A model generated the notes under the pieces. The model was not told the DNA's origin. It ran no database searches and was given only the letters and a program-made list of their open reading frames with translations. Shown here in pieces: positions 34,365 through 42,769 of a DNA stretch of 64,000 nucleotides. Origin of the DNA: Niveispirillum sp. (GTDB lineage Bacteria; Pseudomonadota; Alphaproteobacteria; Azospirillales; Azospirillaceae); assembly GCF_017996735.1 (NCBI RefSeq), contig NZ_JAGOGJ010000017.1, positions 1 through 64,000 on the forward strand. Reading direction: 5' to 3'. The translations under genes were made by a program, and so were the position numbers. Position 1 is the stretch's first letter, and every line of letters begins with the position of its first letter.

Positions 34365-35663
34365 ATGGTTGATGGCAAACCTTTGCGCATCGGTGTCGCC
34401 GGCTTGGGCACGGTCGGCGGTGGGGTTCTGAAGCTGGTATCGGCGAATGCCGCCTTGCTGTCCAAACGGTCCGGCCGCCCCATTCAGGTGGTGGCCGTGT
34501 CCGCCCGTGACCGCAGCCGCGACCGTGGCGTCGATCTGTCCGCTGTCCGCTGGTACGAAAATGCGGCCGATCTGGCTGTCGATCCCGATGTGGACGTGTT
34601 CGTCGAACTGATCGGCGGCTCCGACGGCATCGCACGTCAGGCGGTGGAGGCGGCCCTGGCCGCCGGCAAGCATGTGGTCACCGCCAACAAGGCGCTGCTG
34701 GCCCATCACGGCGCCGCCCTGGCCAAGACCGCAGAAGCGGCCGGCCTGACCCTGGCGTTCGAGGCGGCGGTGGCCGGCGGCATTCCGGCCATCAAGGGCC
34801 TGCGCGAAGGGCTGGCCGCCAACAATATCCGTGAAGTCCACGGCATCCTGAATGGCACCTGCAATTACATCCTGACCGAAATGCGGACCACGGGCCGCGA
34901 TTTCGCCGATGTGCTGGCCGATGCGCAGAGCCTGGGCTATGCCGAGGCCGACCCGTCCTTCGACGTGGATGGCGTGGATGCCGCGCACAAGCTGGCGGTG
35001 CTGACCGCCGTTGCCTTCGGCGCGCATGTCGATTTCAAGTCGGTGCATATCGAAGGCATCCGCCACGTCTCGGCGCTGGACATCAACTATGCCCAGGAAC
35101 TGGGCTACCGCATCCGTCTGCTGGGCATCGCGCGCCGGACGGAGGATGGGATCGAACAGCGGGTGCATCCCTGCATGGTGCCGATCACCAGCCCCTGCGG
35201 CGCCACCGACGGCGTGTTCAATGCCGTCGTCGCCGATGGCGATTTTGTGGACAAGGTGGTGCTGGTGGGCCGGGGTGCCGGCGCCGGCCCCACCGCGTCG
35301 GCCGTTGTCGCCGATCTGGTGGATATTGCCCGTGGCCGTTCCACGCCGACCTTCGGCGTGCCGGCAGCGGAACTGGAACCGGCCAACGCCGCCCCGCTCA
35401 GCCGCCGTCGTGGCCGCTACTATGTCCGTCTGATGGTGGTGGACCGTCCCGGCGTGATCGCGGAGATCGCGGCCACGCTGCGCGACCAGAATGTCTCGAT
35501 GGAGGCGTTCCTGCAGCGCGGCCGGGCACCCGGTGAGGCTGTGCCGGTTGTCTGGACCACCCATGACACGGATGAAGCCGCCATGCAGCAGGCGCTCGCC
35601 ACCATCGCGTCGTTGGACAGCGTTCTGGAACCACCGCGCATGATCCGTATCGAGGATTTCTGA
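34365..35663 (+). CDS. hom: Homoserine dehydrogenase
   Basis: Monofunctional homoserine dehydrogenase of 432 residues, reducing aspartate semialdehyde to homoserine for threonine and methionine. Rossmann motif GVAGLGTVGGGVL (about 8-20), ANKALLAHHG, the catalytic core ILNGTCNYILTEM with GYAEADPSFDVDGVDAAHKL, and a C-terminal ACT domain (VDRPGVIAEIAATLRDQ) for feedback control. Operon with the aminotransferase upstream. Confidence 0.95.
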   Translation: MVDGKPLRIGVAGLGTVGGGVLKLVSANAALLSKRSGRPIQVVAVSARDRSRDRGVDLSAVRWYENAADLAVDPDVDVFVELIGGSDGIARQAVEAALAAGKHVVTANKALLAHHGAALAKTAEAAGLTLAFEAAVAGGIPAIKGLREGLAANNIREVHGILNGTCNYILTEMRTTGRDFADVLADAQSLGYAEADPSFDVDGVDAAHKLAVLTAVAFGAHVDFKSVHIEGIRHVSALDINYAQELGYRIRLLGIARRTEDGIEQRVHPCMVPITSPCGATDGVFNAVVADGDFVDKVVLVGRGAGAGPTASAVVADLVDIARGRSTPTFGVPAAELEPANAAPLSRRRGRYYVRLMVVDRPGVIAEIAATLRDQNVSMEAFLQRGRAPGEAVPVVWTTHDTDEAAMQQALATIASLDSVLEPPRMIRIEDF

Positions 35664-35728
35664 TACACACTCAACCCAGGAACGGCGCAGGCCACAAGAC
35701 GCCGATCTCAGCAAAAGGGGAACAAGAC

Positions 35729-36745
35729 ATGAGTGAGCAAAGCAATCCGAAGGGCGATTTCTCCCTGGTCATGGATCGCAATCTGGCGCTGGAAGTCGTC
35801 CGCGTCACGGAAGCGGCCGCCCTGTCCGCCTCTCTGCTGATGGGCCGTGGCGACGAGAAGGCCGCCGACCAGGCCGCCGTGGACGCCATGCGCAAGGCGC
35901 TGAACGCGCTGTCCATCGAGGGCACCGTGGTCATCGGCGAGGGTGAGCGCGACGAAGCCCCGATGCTCTATATCGGGGAAAAGGTCGGCACCGGTAACGG
36001 TCCCAAGATCGACATCGCGCTGGACCCGCTGGAAGGCACGACCATCTGCGCCAAGGGCGGCCCCAACGCGCTGGCCGTCATTGCCATGGCGGAGGCCGGC
36101 GGCTTCCTGAACGCCCCCGACGTCTATATGGACAAGATCGCCGTTGGCGGTGGCCTGCCCGATGGCGTGGTTGACCTGGACGAGAAGGTCGAGACCAACC
36201 TGAGGAATCTGGCCAAGGCCAAGGGTGCGGACGTGGCCGAACTGGTGGTCTGCATCCTGGACCGCCCGCGCCATTCCGAACTGATCGCCCGCGTGCGTGA
36301 GGCTGGTGCCCGCATCATGCTGATCGGCGACGGTGACGTGTCGGGCGTGATCGCGACGGCTCAGCCCAATGCCGGCATCGACCTGTATATGGGTTCCGGT
36401 GGTGCGCCGGAAGGCGTGCTGGCCGCGGCCGCCCTGCGCTGCATCGGCGGGCAGTTCCAGGGCCGTCTGCTGTTCCGCAACGATGCGGAGCGCGAGCGGG
36501 CCAAGCGCTGGGGCGTCACCGACCTGGACAAGAAGTACGGCCTGCATGACCTGGCCAAGGGCGACGTCATGTTCTGCGCCACCGGCGTGACCACCGGCCC
36601 CATGCTGGACGGTGTGCGCCGCTTTGCGGGCGGCGCCATCACCCATTCCGTGGTGATGCGGTCCAAGTCGGGCACGGTGCGTTATGTCGAGGCGCATCAC
36701 AATTTCCGCACCAAGCCGAGCATCATTCCGGAAGCCAAGCGCTGA
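35729..36745 (+). CDS. glpX: Class II fructose-1,6-bisphosphatase
   Basis: GlpX-type phosphatase of 338 residues for gluconeogenesis. Motifs: VIGEGERDEAPMLYIGE (metal-binding acidic residues), DIALDPLEGTTICAKG and GSGGAPEGVLAAAALRCIGG, all typical of the family. Good AAGGGG before the ATG. The order hom-glpX is common in alphaproteobacteria. A hairpin follows the stop. Confidence 0.95.
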   Translation: MSEQSNPKGDFSLVMDRNLALEVVRVTEAAALSASLLMGRGDEKAADQAAVDAMRKALNALSIEGTVVIGEGERDEAPMLYIGEKVGTGNGPKIDIALDPLEGTTICAKGGPNALAVIAMAEAGGFLNAPDVYMDKIAVGGGLPDGVVDLDEKVETNLRNLAKAKGADVAELVVCILDRPRHSELIARVREAGARIMLIGDGDVSGVIATAQPNAGIDLYMGSGGAPEGVLAAAALRCIGGQFQGRLLFRNDAERERAKRWGVTDLDKKYGLHDLAKGDVMFCATGVTTGPMLDGVRRFAGGAITHSVVMRSKSGTVRYVEAHHNFRTKPSIIPEAKR

Positions 36746-36753
36746 TGGTGACA

Positions 36754-36779
36754 GAGGTGCCCCGGGACCGGGGCACCTC
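36754..36779. other. Perfect 12-bp inverted repeat after glpX
   Basis: GAGGTGCCCCGG (36754-36765) and CCGGGGCACCTC (36768-36779). No T run follows on either strand, so it is more likely a stabilising or rho-linked hairpin than a classic terminator. Confidence 0.55.
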
Positions 36780-36806
36780 CGGCAAGCTTCGCAGGAGGGA
36801 GACGGC

Positions 36807-37187
36807 ATGGCACCGCGCATTGCACCGCTGGGCATCGACAATGTCTTCTTCCGCGTCGCTGATCTGGACCTTGCCGTCGCCTTCTATGAAGGCTGCGGCC
36901 TGCGGCTGAAATTCCGCGTCGACGCCAAGAACATGGCCTTGTTCAGCATAGGGGACGAGGCGCCGGGACTGGTGTTGAGCTGTGATCAGGGACCGCAGGG
37001 CGGCCGCCTCTGGGTGGAGGTGGCCGACGCCAAGGCGGTGGCGGACGGGCTGTCCTTGTCCGATGTGGCCGTGCGCCTGTTCGACACGGCTACGGGCCTG
37101 ACCTGCGAAGTGACCGACCCGGACGGGAATGTCCTGGGTTTCGCCGATTACCGCCATCGGCCTGAACTGGCGCGCGGCGCGCACTGA
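36807..37187 (+). CDS. VOC/glyoxalase-superfamily protein
   Basis: Protein of 126 residues with the paired beta-alpha-beta-beta-beta modules of the vicinal oxygen chelate fold: IDNVFFRVADLDLAVAFYEG at the N-terminus and CEVTDPDGNVLGFADY at the C-terminus. Strong AGGAGG at 36793. Function unknown; could be a lyase, dioxygenase or binding protein. Confidence 0.8.
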   Translation: MAPRIAPLGIDNVFFRVADLDLAVAFYEGCGLRLKFRVDAKNMALFSIGDEAPGLVLSCDQGPQGGRLWVEVADAKAVADGLSLSDVAVRLFDTATGLTCEVTDPDGNVLGFADYRHRPELARGAH

Positions 37188-37252
37188 CGCGCTGCCAGGA
37201 ACCGCCCGATATCGGTGACATTTTCGCTCAGCCCTGAGAATTCGGTTAACCC

Positions 37253-39052
37253 ATGACCATCCCCGCCTTCCTCGGCGTTGAAAGCTCCCTCACCGGCCGC
37301 CGCTGGAAGGCCCGCAACAGCGATGACCGGCTGGCGCTGGCCCTGGCCCAGGCGCACGCTTTGCCGGAACTGGTGGGCCGCCTGCTGGCCGGGCGGGGTG
37401 TGGGGGTGGAGGAGGTGGAGCGCTTCCTGTCGCCCACATTGCGCGCCTTCATGCCCGATCCGTCGGTCCTGCGGGACATGGATGTGGCGGCTGACCGGCT
37501 GGCCCGCGCCATCCGCGATGGGGAGAAAGTGGCCGTCTTCGGTGACTATGATGTGGATGGCGCCACCTCCACGGCTCTGCTGAACCGGTTTTTCCGCGCC
37601 GTGGGCCGGCAATTGCGTGTCTATATCCCCGACCGGATCGAGGAAGGGTACGGGCCCAACCTGCCGGCCCTGTTGAAACTGAAGGAAGAAGGCATCGGCC
37701 TGGTGGTGACGGTCGATTGCGGCGTCACCAGCTTCGATCCGTTGCATGGGGCCGTGGCGGCGGGGTTGGAGGTGGTGGTGGTGGACCATCACAAGGCCGA
37801 ACCGCGCCTGCCGTCCGTGACCGCCGTGGTCAATCCCAACCGTCTGGATGAACCCGCCGGTGGGCCGTTATCCACGCTGGCTGCCGTCGGTGTGACCTTC
37901 CTGCTGATCGTGGCCGTCAATCGCGCCCTTCGCAAGGGCGGCTTCTACAGCAATGGCCGGACAGAACCGGACCTGATGTCCTGGCTGGATATCGTGGCGT
38001 TGGGCACCGTCTGTGATGTGGTGCCGCTGGTCGGGCTGAACCGGGCGTTTGTGGCGCAGGGGCTGCGCATCATGGGCAAGCGCGCCAATATCGGTATTTC
38101 CGCCCTGGCCGATGTTGCCGGCGTGAACGAGGCGATGGACGCCTACCATGCGGGTTACATCATCGGTCCGCGCGTGAATGCCGGCGGGCGGGTCGGTCGG
38201 GCGGACCTGGGCACGCGGCTTCTGTCGACGGAGTCGGCGGCGGAAGCGGCGGACCTTGCCAAGGAACTGCACGCCTTCAACGCCGAACGCCGCGCCATCG
38301 AGGCGGCGGTGCTGGAGGAGGCGATCGCCGCCACGGAAACGGTGGTGGATGAAAGCCCCGAACTGGTGCTGGCGGTGGGAGAGGGGTGGCATCCCGGCGT
38401 CATCGGTATCGTCGCTTCCCGCCTGAAGGACCGCTACAATCGTCCGGCCTGCGTCGTGGCGCTGGACGGTATGGTGGGTAAGGCCTCGGGCCGGTCGGTG
38501 CGCGGTGTCGATCTGGGCTCCGCCATCATCGCGGCGCGTCAGGCGGGGCTGCTGGTGGCCGGCGGCGGCCATGCCATGGCGGCAGGCTTCACGGTGGAAC
38601 GTGAAAAGATCGATGACCTTCGCGCCTTCCTGCGCGACCGCATCGCGCGACAATTGGATGATGCCGGCCCGCTGGTGCCCTCCCTGTCCCTGGATGGCGC
38701 CTTGTCCGTGCGCGCGGCCAATCCCGACCTGTTGCGGCACCTGGAAAAGCTGGCGCCCTATGGCACCGGCAATTCCGAACCCCGCTTCGCCGTTACCGAC
38801 GCCCGCATCGTCAAGGCCGATGTGGTGGGGGCGGAGGGAAAGCATGTGCGCTGCATCCTGACCGGCAGCGATGGCAGCCGCCTGAAATCCATCGCCTTTC
38901 GTGCCATGGATGGCGACCTGGGTCCGGCGCTGCTGCAAAGCGGCGGGCGTCCCATGCATCTGGCGGGGACTTTGCGGCCCGATCGCTGGAACGGCAATGA
39001 CGGTGTACAGTTATTGATTGATGATGGGGCGGTTTCCGGCGGCGCCGGATAA
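37253..39052 (+). CDS. recJ: Single-stranded-DNA-specific exonuclease RecJ
   Basis: RecJ of 599 residues, 5'-3' single-strand exonuclease in recombination and repair. DHH-phosphoesterase motifs: FGDYDVDGATSTALL, TVDCGVTSFD, VVDHHKAEPRLP, then the DHHA1 domain with GRSVRGVDLGSAI and AGGGHAMAAGFTV (GGGH). The C-terminal OB domain is present (LRPDRWNGNDGVQLLIDDG). ATG at 37253. Confidence 0.96.
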   Translation: MTIPAFLGVESSLTGRRWKARNSDDRLALALAQAHALPELVGRLLAGRGVGVEEVERFLSPTLRAFMPDPSVLRDMDVAADRLARAIRDGEKVAVFGDYDVDGATSTALLNRFFRAVGRQLRVYIPDRIEEGYGPNLPALLKLKEEGIGLVVTVDCGVTSFDPLHGAVAAGLEVVVVDHHKAEPRLPSVTAVVNPNRLDEPAGGPLSTLAAVGVTFLLIVAVNRALRKGGFYSNGRTEPDLMSWLDIVALGTVCDVVPLVGLNRAFVAQGLRIMGKRANIGISALADVAGVNEAMDAYHAGYIIGPRVNAGGRVGRADLGTRLLSTESAAEAADLAKELHAFNAERRAIEAAVLEEAIAATETVVDESPELVLAVGEGWHPGVIGIVASRLKDRYNRPACVVALDGMVGKASGRSVRGVDLGSAIIAARQAGLLVAGGGHAMAAGFTVEREKIDDLRAFLRDRIARQLDDAGPLVPSLSLDGALSVRAANPDLLRHLEKLAPYGTGNSEPRFAVTDARIVKADVVGAEGKHVRCILTGSDGSRLKSIAFRAMDGDLGPALLQSGGRPMHLAGTLRPDRWNGNDGVQLLIDDGAVSGGAG

Positions 39053-39197
39053 GGAAACATGAGTGTCTATTCATTCATTTGACGCCGGTCTTTAATAAAT
39101 TATTGCCAAATCGTTAAAGACAGCTACCCCCGCATGTCCTATAATCGACCATCGCCCATTCACCGCTTGCATGGTCACTGCCGGGGCAAGGCGGTTT

Positions 39198-40754
39198 ATG
39201 GGTCATTTGGGCGGGGTAATCGTTGTCATGAATTTGCGTGCGGCGGGCGCGCCGGCTGAGAGGCCGGATGCAGGCAAGGTGAAGGAAACGGCGGCGACGC
39301 CGACTGAGCCGACTTCCGCCGTCGCCAAGCTCCAGGCCCATTTCGAACAATTGGACGAGGGGTCGCTGCTGCGGGTGGCGCGGGCCGTGGAACTGGCCAG
39401 GGCCGCCGAGCGCCGGGACCCGACGGATGAGCAGATTCTGGAAACCCTGCGGCCGCGTCTGCGCGCCCTGCGTCCGCACCGGGTGCCCACCTTCCAGCGC
39501 TCCGTCTGCGTGGCGGTGGAGATTTATCTCTATGACGGCGAGTTGCATGAGGAAAAGCGCAAGGGGGCGTTGGGCCGGCAGGTGCTGATGCCCTGGTGGC
39601 GTGTGCTGCTGGCGTCGCCTTATCGTGGCACCCTAGTCGGGCTGGAAGCCGAATATGGAAAGGCGGTGCGGGAGCAGCGCTGGACCGACCTGCCTGGCAT
39701 TGCCGAGCGGGGCGTGATGGCCGCCGCCGACGCGACCGAGGCGCTGTTGGCGGAGGCGGCGAAATCCTATGGCCGGCGCGGTGAACTGTCCTCCATGATG
39801 GGGGGCGACCGTGCGCTGGAGGATATGCGCGAAATCGGCGTGCTGCTGGGCCTGCACCCGCAATTGACGCCGGCCCTGGAACGGGTGCGGCGGATGGCCG
39901 GTGTGGAGGGGGGTGGCCGCATCCTTGATTTCACGCCCGCCGCCGTTGTGGCGGCCCGCACGGCCTATCTGAATGTCCATGATCGCGGTGCCGATCTTGT
40001 GGAATATTTCTTCTTCGGGTTGATGACCCTGCTGGCACAGCCATTCCAGGCGCTGCGTCTGGTGCGCATGCTGTCCCAGGACATGAGCCATGTTTCCGGC
40101 AATCACCCCGCCCGGCTGATCCCGGCCCGCCTGTTCTCCGACCTGACACGCACCCTGTCGGAAATCGGGCGTGCGTCCGGCGGCCCGGTGATGGCGCGTC
40201 GCGTCTGGCTGCTGACCTGTGCGCGTCTTGTTTCCGATGCGCAGATGATGATCAAGGGCCTGGCGGAGGAAGTGCAGGTCGAACCGAATCCGGAATGGCA
40301 GAAGCTGCTGTCCGAGGCCCGGACGCGGGTGATGCAGGCGGTGGATACGTTCCTGCTGGCGGCATTGCAGGACAGCGCCATCGTCCTGCCCGTCAAACAG
40401 TCGAAGGATCAGAAGCGGTCGGAGCTCCGGCTTGAACCCGATATGGCCCATGTCCCGACGGAGGAGGAGGTGGGCATCGCCCAGGCCGCCACCGTGCTGT
40501 TCACGGCCGTCAAGAAACTGATGGAGCAGGAGGGCCAGGAGCGGTTCATGCGGTCCAAGGAGGCGGACCTGGAACAGCGCCTGGAAATCGGCATCAATTT
40601 CCGGGTGGAGTATCTGCGCGCCCGGCCAAGGCATTCGGTCGCCCTGGAACAACTGCGCGGTGTGCAGAAGGTACTGAAGGGGTTGCCGTCGCTGAACATT
40701 ATCCGCGACCTGGAATATCGTGTCGAACGGACCCTGGACCGTTATAAGAATTGA
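39198..40754 (+). CDS. Large helical protein of unknown function
   Basis: About 518 residues; not recognised. Charged, leucine-rich and helical throughout, with no signal peptide or membrane segment; it contains a YEKA-like EAEYGKAVREQRW helix and ends RVERTLDRYKN. Possible starts at 39171, 39198 and 39228; 39198 is favoured by AAGG six bases upstream. It sits alone between recJ and tRNA-Glu. The 145 bp after recJ are AT-richer and probably hold its promoter. Confidence 0.68.
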   Translation: MGHLGGVIVVMNLRAAGAPAERPDAGKVKETAATPTEPTSAVAKLQAHFEQLDEGSLLRVARAVELARAAERRDPTDEQILETLRPRLRALRPHRVPTFQRSVCVAVEIYLYDGELHEEKRKGALGRQVLMPWWRVLLASPYRGTLVGLEAEYGKAVREQRWTDLPGIAERGVMAAADATEALLAEAAKSYGRRGELSSMMGGDRALEDMREIGVLLGLHPQLTPALERVRRMAGVEGGGRILDFTPAAVVAARTAYLNVHDRGADLVEYFFFGLMTLLAQPFQALRLVRMLSQDMSHVSGNHPARLIPARLFSDLTRTLSEIGRASGGPVMARRVWLLTCARLVSDAQMMIKGLAEEVQVEPNPEWQKLLSEARTRVMQAVDTFLLAALQDSAIVLPVKQSKDQKRSELRLEPDMAHVPTEEEVGIAQAATVLFTAVKKLMEQEGQERFMRSKEADLEQRLEIGINFRVEYLRARPRHSVALEQLRGVQKVLKGLPSLNIIRDLEYRVERTLDRYKN

Positions 40755-40804
40755 TCGAAGTTCACCGTGGCATGGGCGATATGCACGAAACTGAAAAAAA
40801 GTGC

Positions 40805-40833
40805 TTGAACAGCCCGGCCGACCCGGCTAATTA
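40805..40833 (+). promoter_or_regulatory. Promoter of tRNA-Glu
   Basis: TTGAAC (40805-40810), 17-bp spacer, TAATTA (40828-40833), placing transcription start about 10 bp before the tRNA. Good match to a housekeeping promoter. Confidence 0.7.
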
Positions 40834-40849
40834 ACCGCCCACCGACGAC

Positions 40850-40925
40850 GTCCCCATCGTCTAGAGGCCTAGGACACCAGCCTTTCACGTTGGTAACACG
40901 GGTTCGAATCCCGTTGGGGACGCCA
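40850..40925 (+). tRNA. tRNA-Glu (anticodon TTC)
   Basis: 76-nt gene with encoded CCA. Acceptor stem GTCCCCA/TGGGGAC, D-loop with TCTAGAGGCC, anticodon loop CTTTCAC (anticodon TTC at 40884-40886), and T-arm ACGGGTTCGAATCCCGT. Closely resembles bacterial tRNA-Glu throughout. Confidence 0.98.
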
Positions 40926-41000
40926 CCTCCCAAGAAATGAATTCTTGGTTTCCGGTGGCGGTGCCGGATGGATGACTTGAGCATCATTTGGCGGAATCGG

Positions 41001-41034
41001 AAAAAGCCCCGCGCCGAAAGGCCGGGGCTTTTTC
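41001..41034 (+). terminator. Intrinsic terminator after tRNA-Glu
   Basis: AAAAAGCCCCG (41001-41011) pairs with CGGGGCTTTTT (41024-41034), with an inner GCC-GAAA-GGC. The T-rich right arm serves as the U tract. Confidence 0.85.
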
Positions 41035-41074
41035 GTTGCCAACCTGCATTTGCATTCTCAACAAGGGATTGATC

Positions 41075-41296
41075 ATGCGTTCGATGGAAGGACAGCGCAG
41101 CGACAACCGGCCTCTGAAGCGCAGTGATGAAGAAAAGCGCCGTGCCCTGTTGCAGCTGGAAGCGGCCTATGCCGCCCTGGGTCCGAAGCCGACGCCGGGC
41201 CTGAAGGAAACCATGGCGGAGCGCATCCGCGCCCTGAAGGCCGAACTGGCCGAGGGTGCGAACAAGCCGCCGCGCCGCGAGCGGGATCGTGGCTGA
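41075..41296 (+). CDS. Small basic protein, function unknown
   Basis: Protein of 73 residues starting MRSMEGQRSDNRPLKRSDEE, with a predicted helix (KRRALLQLEAAYAALG), a second helix and a basic tail NKPPRRERDRG. AAGGGA lies about 8 bp before the ATG. It has its own strong terminator downstream, which supports it being a real expressed gene. Confidence 0.62.
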   Translation: MRSMEGQRSDNRPLKRSDEEKRRALLQLEAAYAALGPKPTPGLKETMAERIRALKAELAEGANKPPRRERDRG

Positions 41297-41311
41297 CGGC
41301 CACTGTCGCTG

Positions 41312-41353
41312 AAAAAGGGCGGGCATCGTTCCATGACGATGCCCGCCCTTTTC
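41312..41353 (+). terminator. Intrinsic terminator after the 73-residue gene
   Basis: 17-bp perfect stem: 41313-41329 with 41336-41352, 6-nt loop, the right arm ending in a T run. Symmetrical A/T flanks allow function in both directions. Confidence 0.88.
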
Positions 41354-41437
41354 ATTTCCGGCACCGGCAGGCCCGTGCCGTCCGGCGCGGCGGGCGTTGG
41401 CATCACCGTAACATTTCCGATGTCGGATGTTTTCCTC

Positions 41438-41466
41438 TTGACGACGCCGTCTGGCGGCGCCATCTT
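41438..41466 (+). promoter_or_regulatory. Putative promoter of the 20-codon transcription unit
   Basis: TTGACG (41438-41443), 17-bp spacer, CATCTT (41461-41466). The -35 is near consensus, the -10 is weak. It lies about 25 bp before the perfect Shine-Dalgarno of the 20-codon frame. Confidence 0.45.
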
Positions 41467-41504
41467 TGCCTCGTTGCGTCAACTTGCAGAAAGGAGGTGA
41501 TCCG

Positions 41505-41567
41505 ATGTCTCGTTCCACTTTGCGGACCCGCGCGGATCTCTCCGGCATCCGGGGCATCTCCGGCTGA
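41505..41567 (+). CDS. 20-residue peptide with a perfect Shine-Dalgarno (possible leader peptide)
   Basis: ATG at 41505 is preceded by AAAGGAGGTGATCC (41490-41503), complementary to the full 3' end of 16S rRNA. The peptide is MSRSTLRTRADLSGIRGISG, rich in Ser and Arg, and stops at TGA. A strong terminator follows at 41632-41666, and a TPR-protein gene starts 200 bp later. The layout of promoter, peptide, terminator and gene suggests an attenuation leader or an independent small-protein gene. It is too short to assign by homology. Confidence 0.5.
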   Translation: MSRSTLRTRADLSGIRGISG

Positions 41568-41631
41568 TCGGAAAGCGTCCGCAGGCGGGGTCCACCGCCA
41601 AAGCGGATCGTCCATGCGTCATCATGGAAGG

Positions 41632-41666
41632 CAGGGCCGGTTCCCCGGGGGACCGGCCCTGTTTTA
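41632..41666 (+). terminator. Intrinsic terminator after the 20-codon frame
   Basis: CAGGGCCGG (41632-41640) pairs with CCGGCCCTG (41653-41661) and the stem extends inward through CCCC/GGGG; followed by TTTTA. It lies between the short peptide and the TPR gene and could act as an attenuator. Confidence 0.82.
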
Positions 41667-41770
41667 TGTGGAAAACCGGTTGCGCCGGCCTGTTCCTTGG
41701 TTCCGTTTTGCCGGCGGGCTTGCTATCAAGGCGCTGTATAAGAGTTCCACCAAAAATCCGGGTCGTTTTG

Positions 41771-42670
41771 ATGAATCGCCAAGATCGCCGCCGTCAGCTT
41801 TCCGATTTGGCCAAGTCGGATGCGATGTATTCCAGCTTCCCGTCCGATATGCGGGCCGCGACGGAACTGCATCGCCAGGGCCGGATGAAGGAAGCGGCGG
41901 ACACGCTGCGCAAGATCACCAAGGTCTATGCCGATCACCCGGATGTACGCGTGGCCTGGTCCAACCTGGGCGCCACGCTGCAGGGGCTGGGCAAGCTGGA
42001 TGCCGCCGTGACGGCGTTGAAGAAGGCCCGCGCCCTGAAGCCGGACCATCCGCCGCCGCACCATAATCTGGGCATGGCACTGGCGCAGCAGGGCAAGCTG
42101 GACGAGGCCATCGAAAGCCTGCAGCGCGCCGTGGAACTGGACCCCAATTTCCGCGATGCCTGGGCCGGCCTGGCCCTGGTCCGTGAACAGACGGGTGAAA
42201 TCCCGCTGGCGGCCGAAGCCTGGCAGCGCGCCGTTCAGGCCGATCCGAACGCGGTGGAGCCGCTGTTCAATTTCGGCAACTGCCTGTTCCGCCTGGGCCA
42301 TCTGCAGGAAGCCGCTGCCGCCTTCCAGGGCTGTCTGGCCCGTCGGCCCAACATGCCGGAAGCCGTCTATGCCCTGGGCCGCGTGCATGAGGAGGCGGGC
42401 AGCTTTGACACCGCTGCTGAGGCCTACCTGGCTGCCACGCGGATCGCACCGCAGGTGGCGCAGGGCCATGCCCAATTGGCCGGTCTGATCGTCACGATCG
42501 CCGGCAGCGATCTGGCCAAGGCGCAGGGTCTGGCCGACACCTATCGCCAGACCCACCCGGACAGCCCCATCGTGGCGCAATTGTTCGCCCGCCTGGAAGA
42601 AATTGCCAGTCAGGCCGGGAGTGTGCCGGCCGACGGTGCGCCGCAGAACGACACCCCCGCCGACGCCTGA
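41771..42670 (+). CDS. Tetratricopeptide-repeat protein
   Basis: Protein of 299 residues. After a basic N-terminus (MNRQDRRRQLSDLAKSD) come five to six TPR units from about residue 30, for example RVAWSNLGATLQGLGKLDAA, HHNLGMALAQQGKLDEAIES and DAWAGLALVREQTGEIPLAA. No signal peptide, so cytoplasmic protein-protein scaffold is likely. ATG at 41771 chosen as the common start of this family; the frame is open upstream without support. Confidence 0.82.
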   Translation: MNRQDRRRQLSDLAKSDAMYSSFPSDMRAATELHRQGRMKEAADTLRKITKVYADHPDVRVAWSNLGATLQGLGKLDAAVTALKKARALKPDHPPPHHNLGMALAQQGKLDEAIESLQRAVELDPNFRDAWAGLALVREQTGEIPLAAEAWQRAVQADPNAVEPLFNFGNCLFRLGHLQEAAAAFQGCLARRPNMPEAVYALGRVHEEAGSFDTAAEAYLAATRIAPQVAQGHAQLAGLIVTIAGSDLAKAQGLADTYRQTHPDSPIVAQLFARLEEIASQAGSVPADGAPQNDTPADA

Positions 42671-42731
42671 TAGGCTGGCGATTGAAGGGCTGAAAGGGTG
42701 ACCATTGGTCACTCTTTCAAGCCACTGGTAC

Positions 42732-42768
42732 AGGGCCGTCATCCCGTGATGGATGGCGGCCTTTTTAT
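42732..42768 (+). terminator. Bidirectional intrinsic terminator
   Basis: GGCCGTCATCC pairs with GGATGGCGGCC (one G-U), followed by TTTTTATTT on the plus strand. It separates the convergent TPR and djlA genes. Confidence 0.82.
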
Positions 42769-42769
42769 T

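Noticed and set aside
41497..42066. 189-codon plus-strand frame starting at the GTGATC of the Shine-Dalgarno
   Set aside because: Its start is the ribosome-binding site of the 20-codon frame and it overlaps the TPR gene in another frame.
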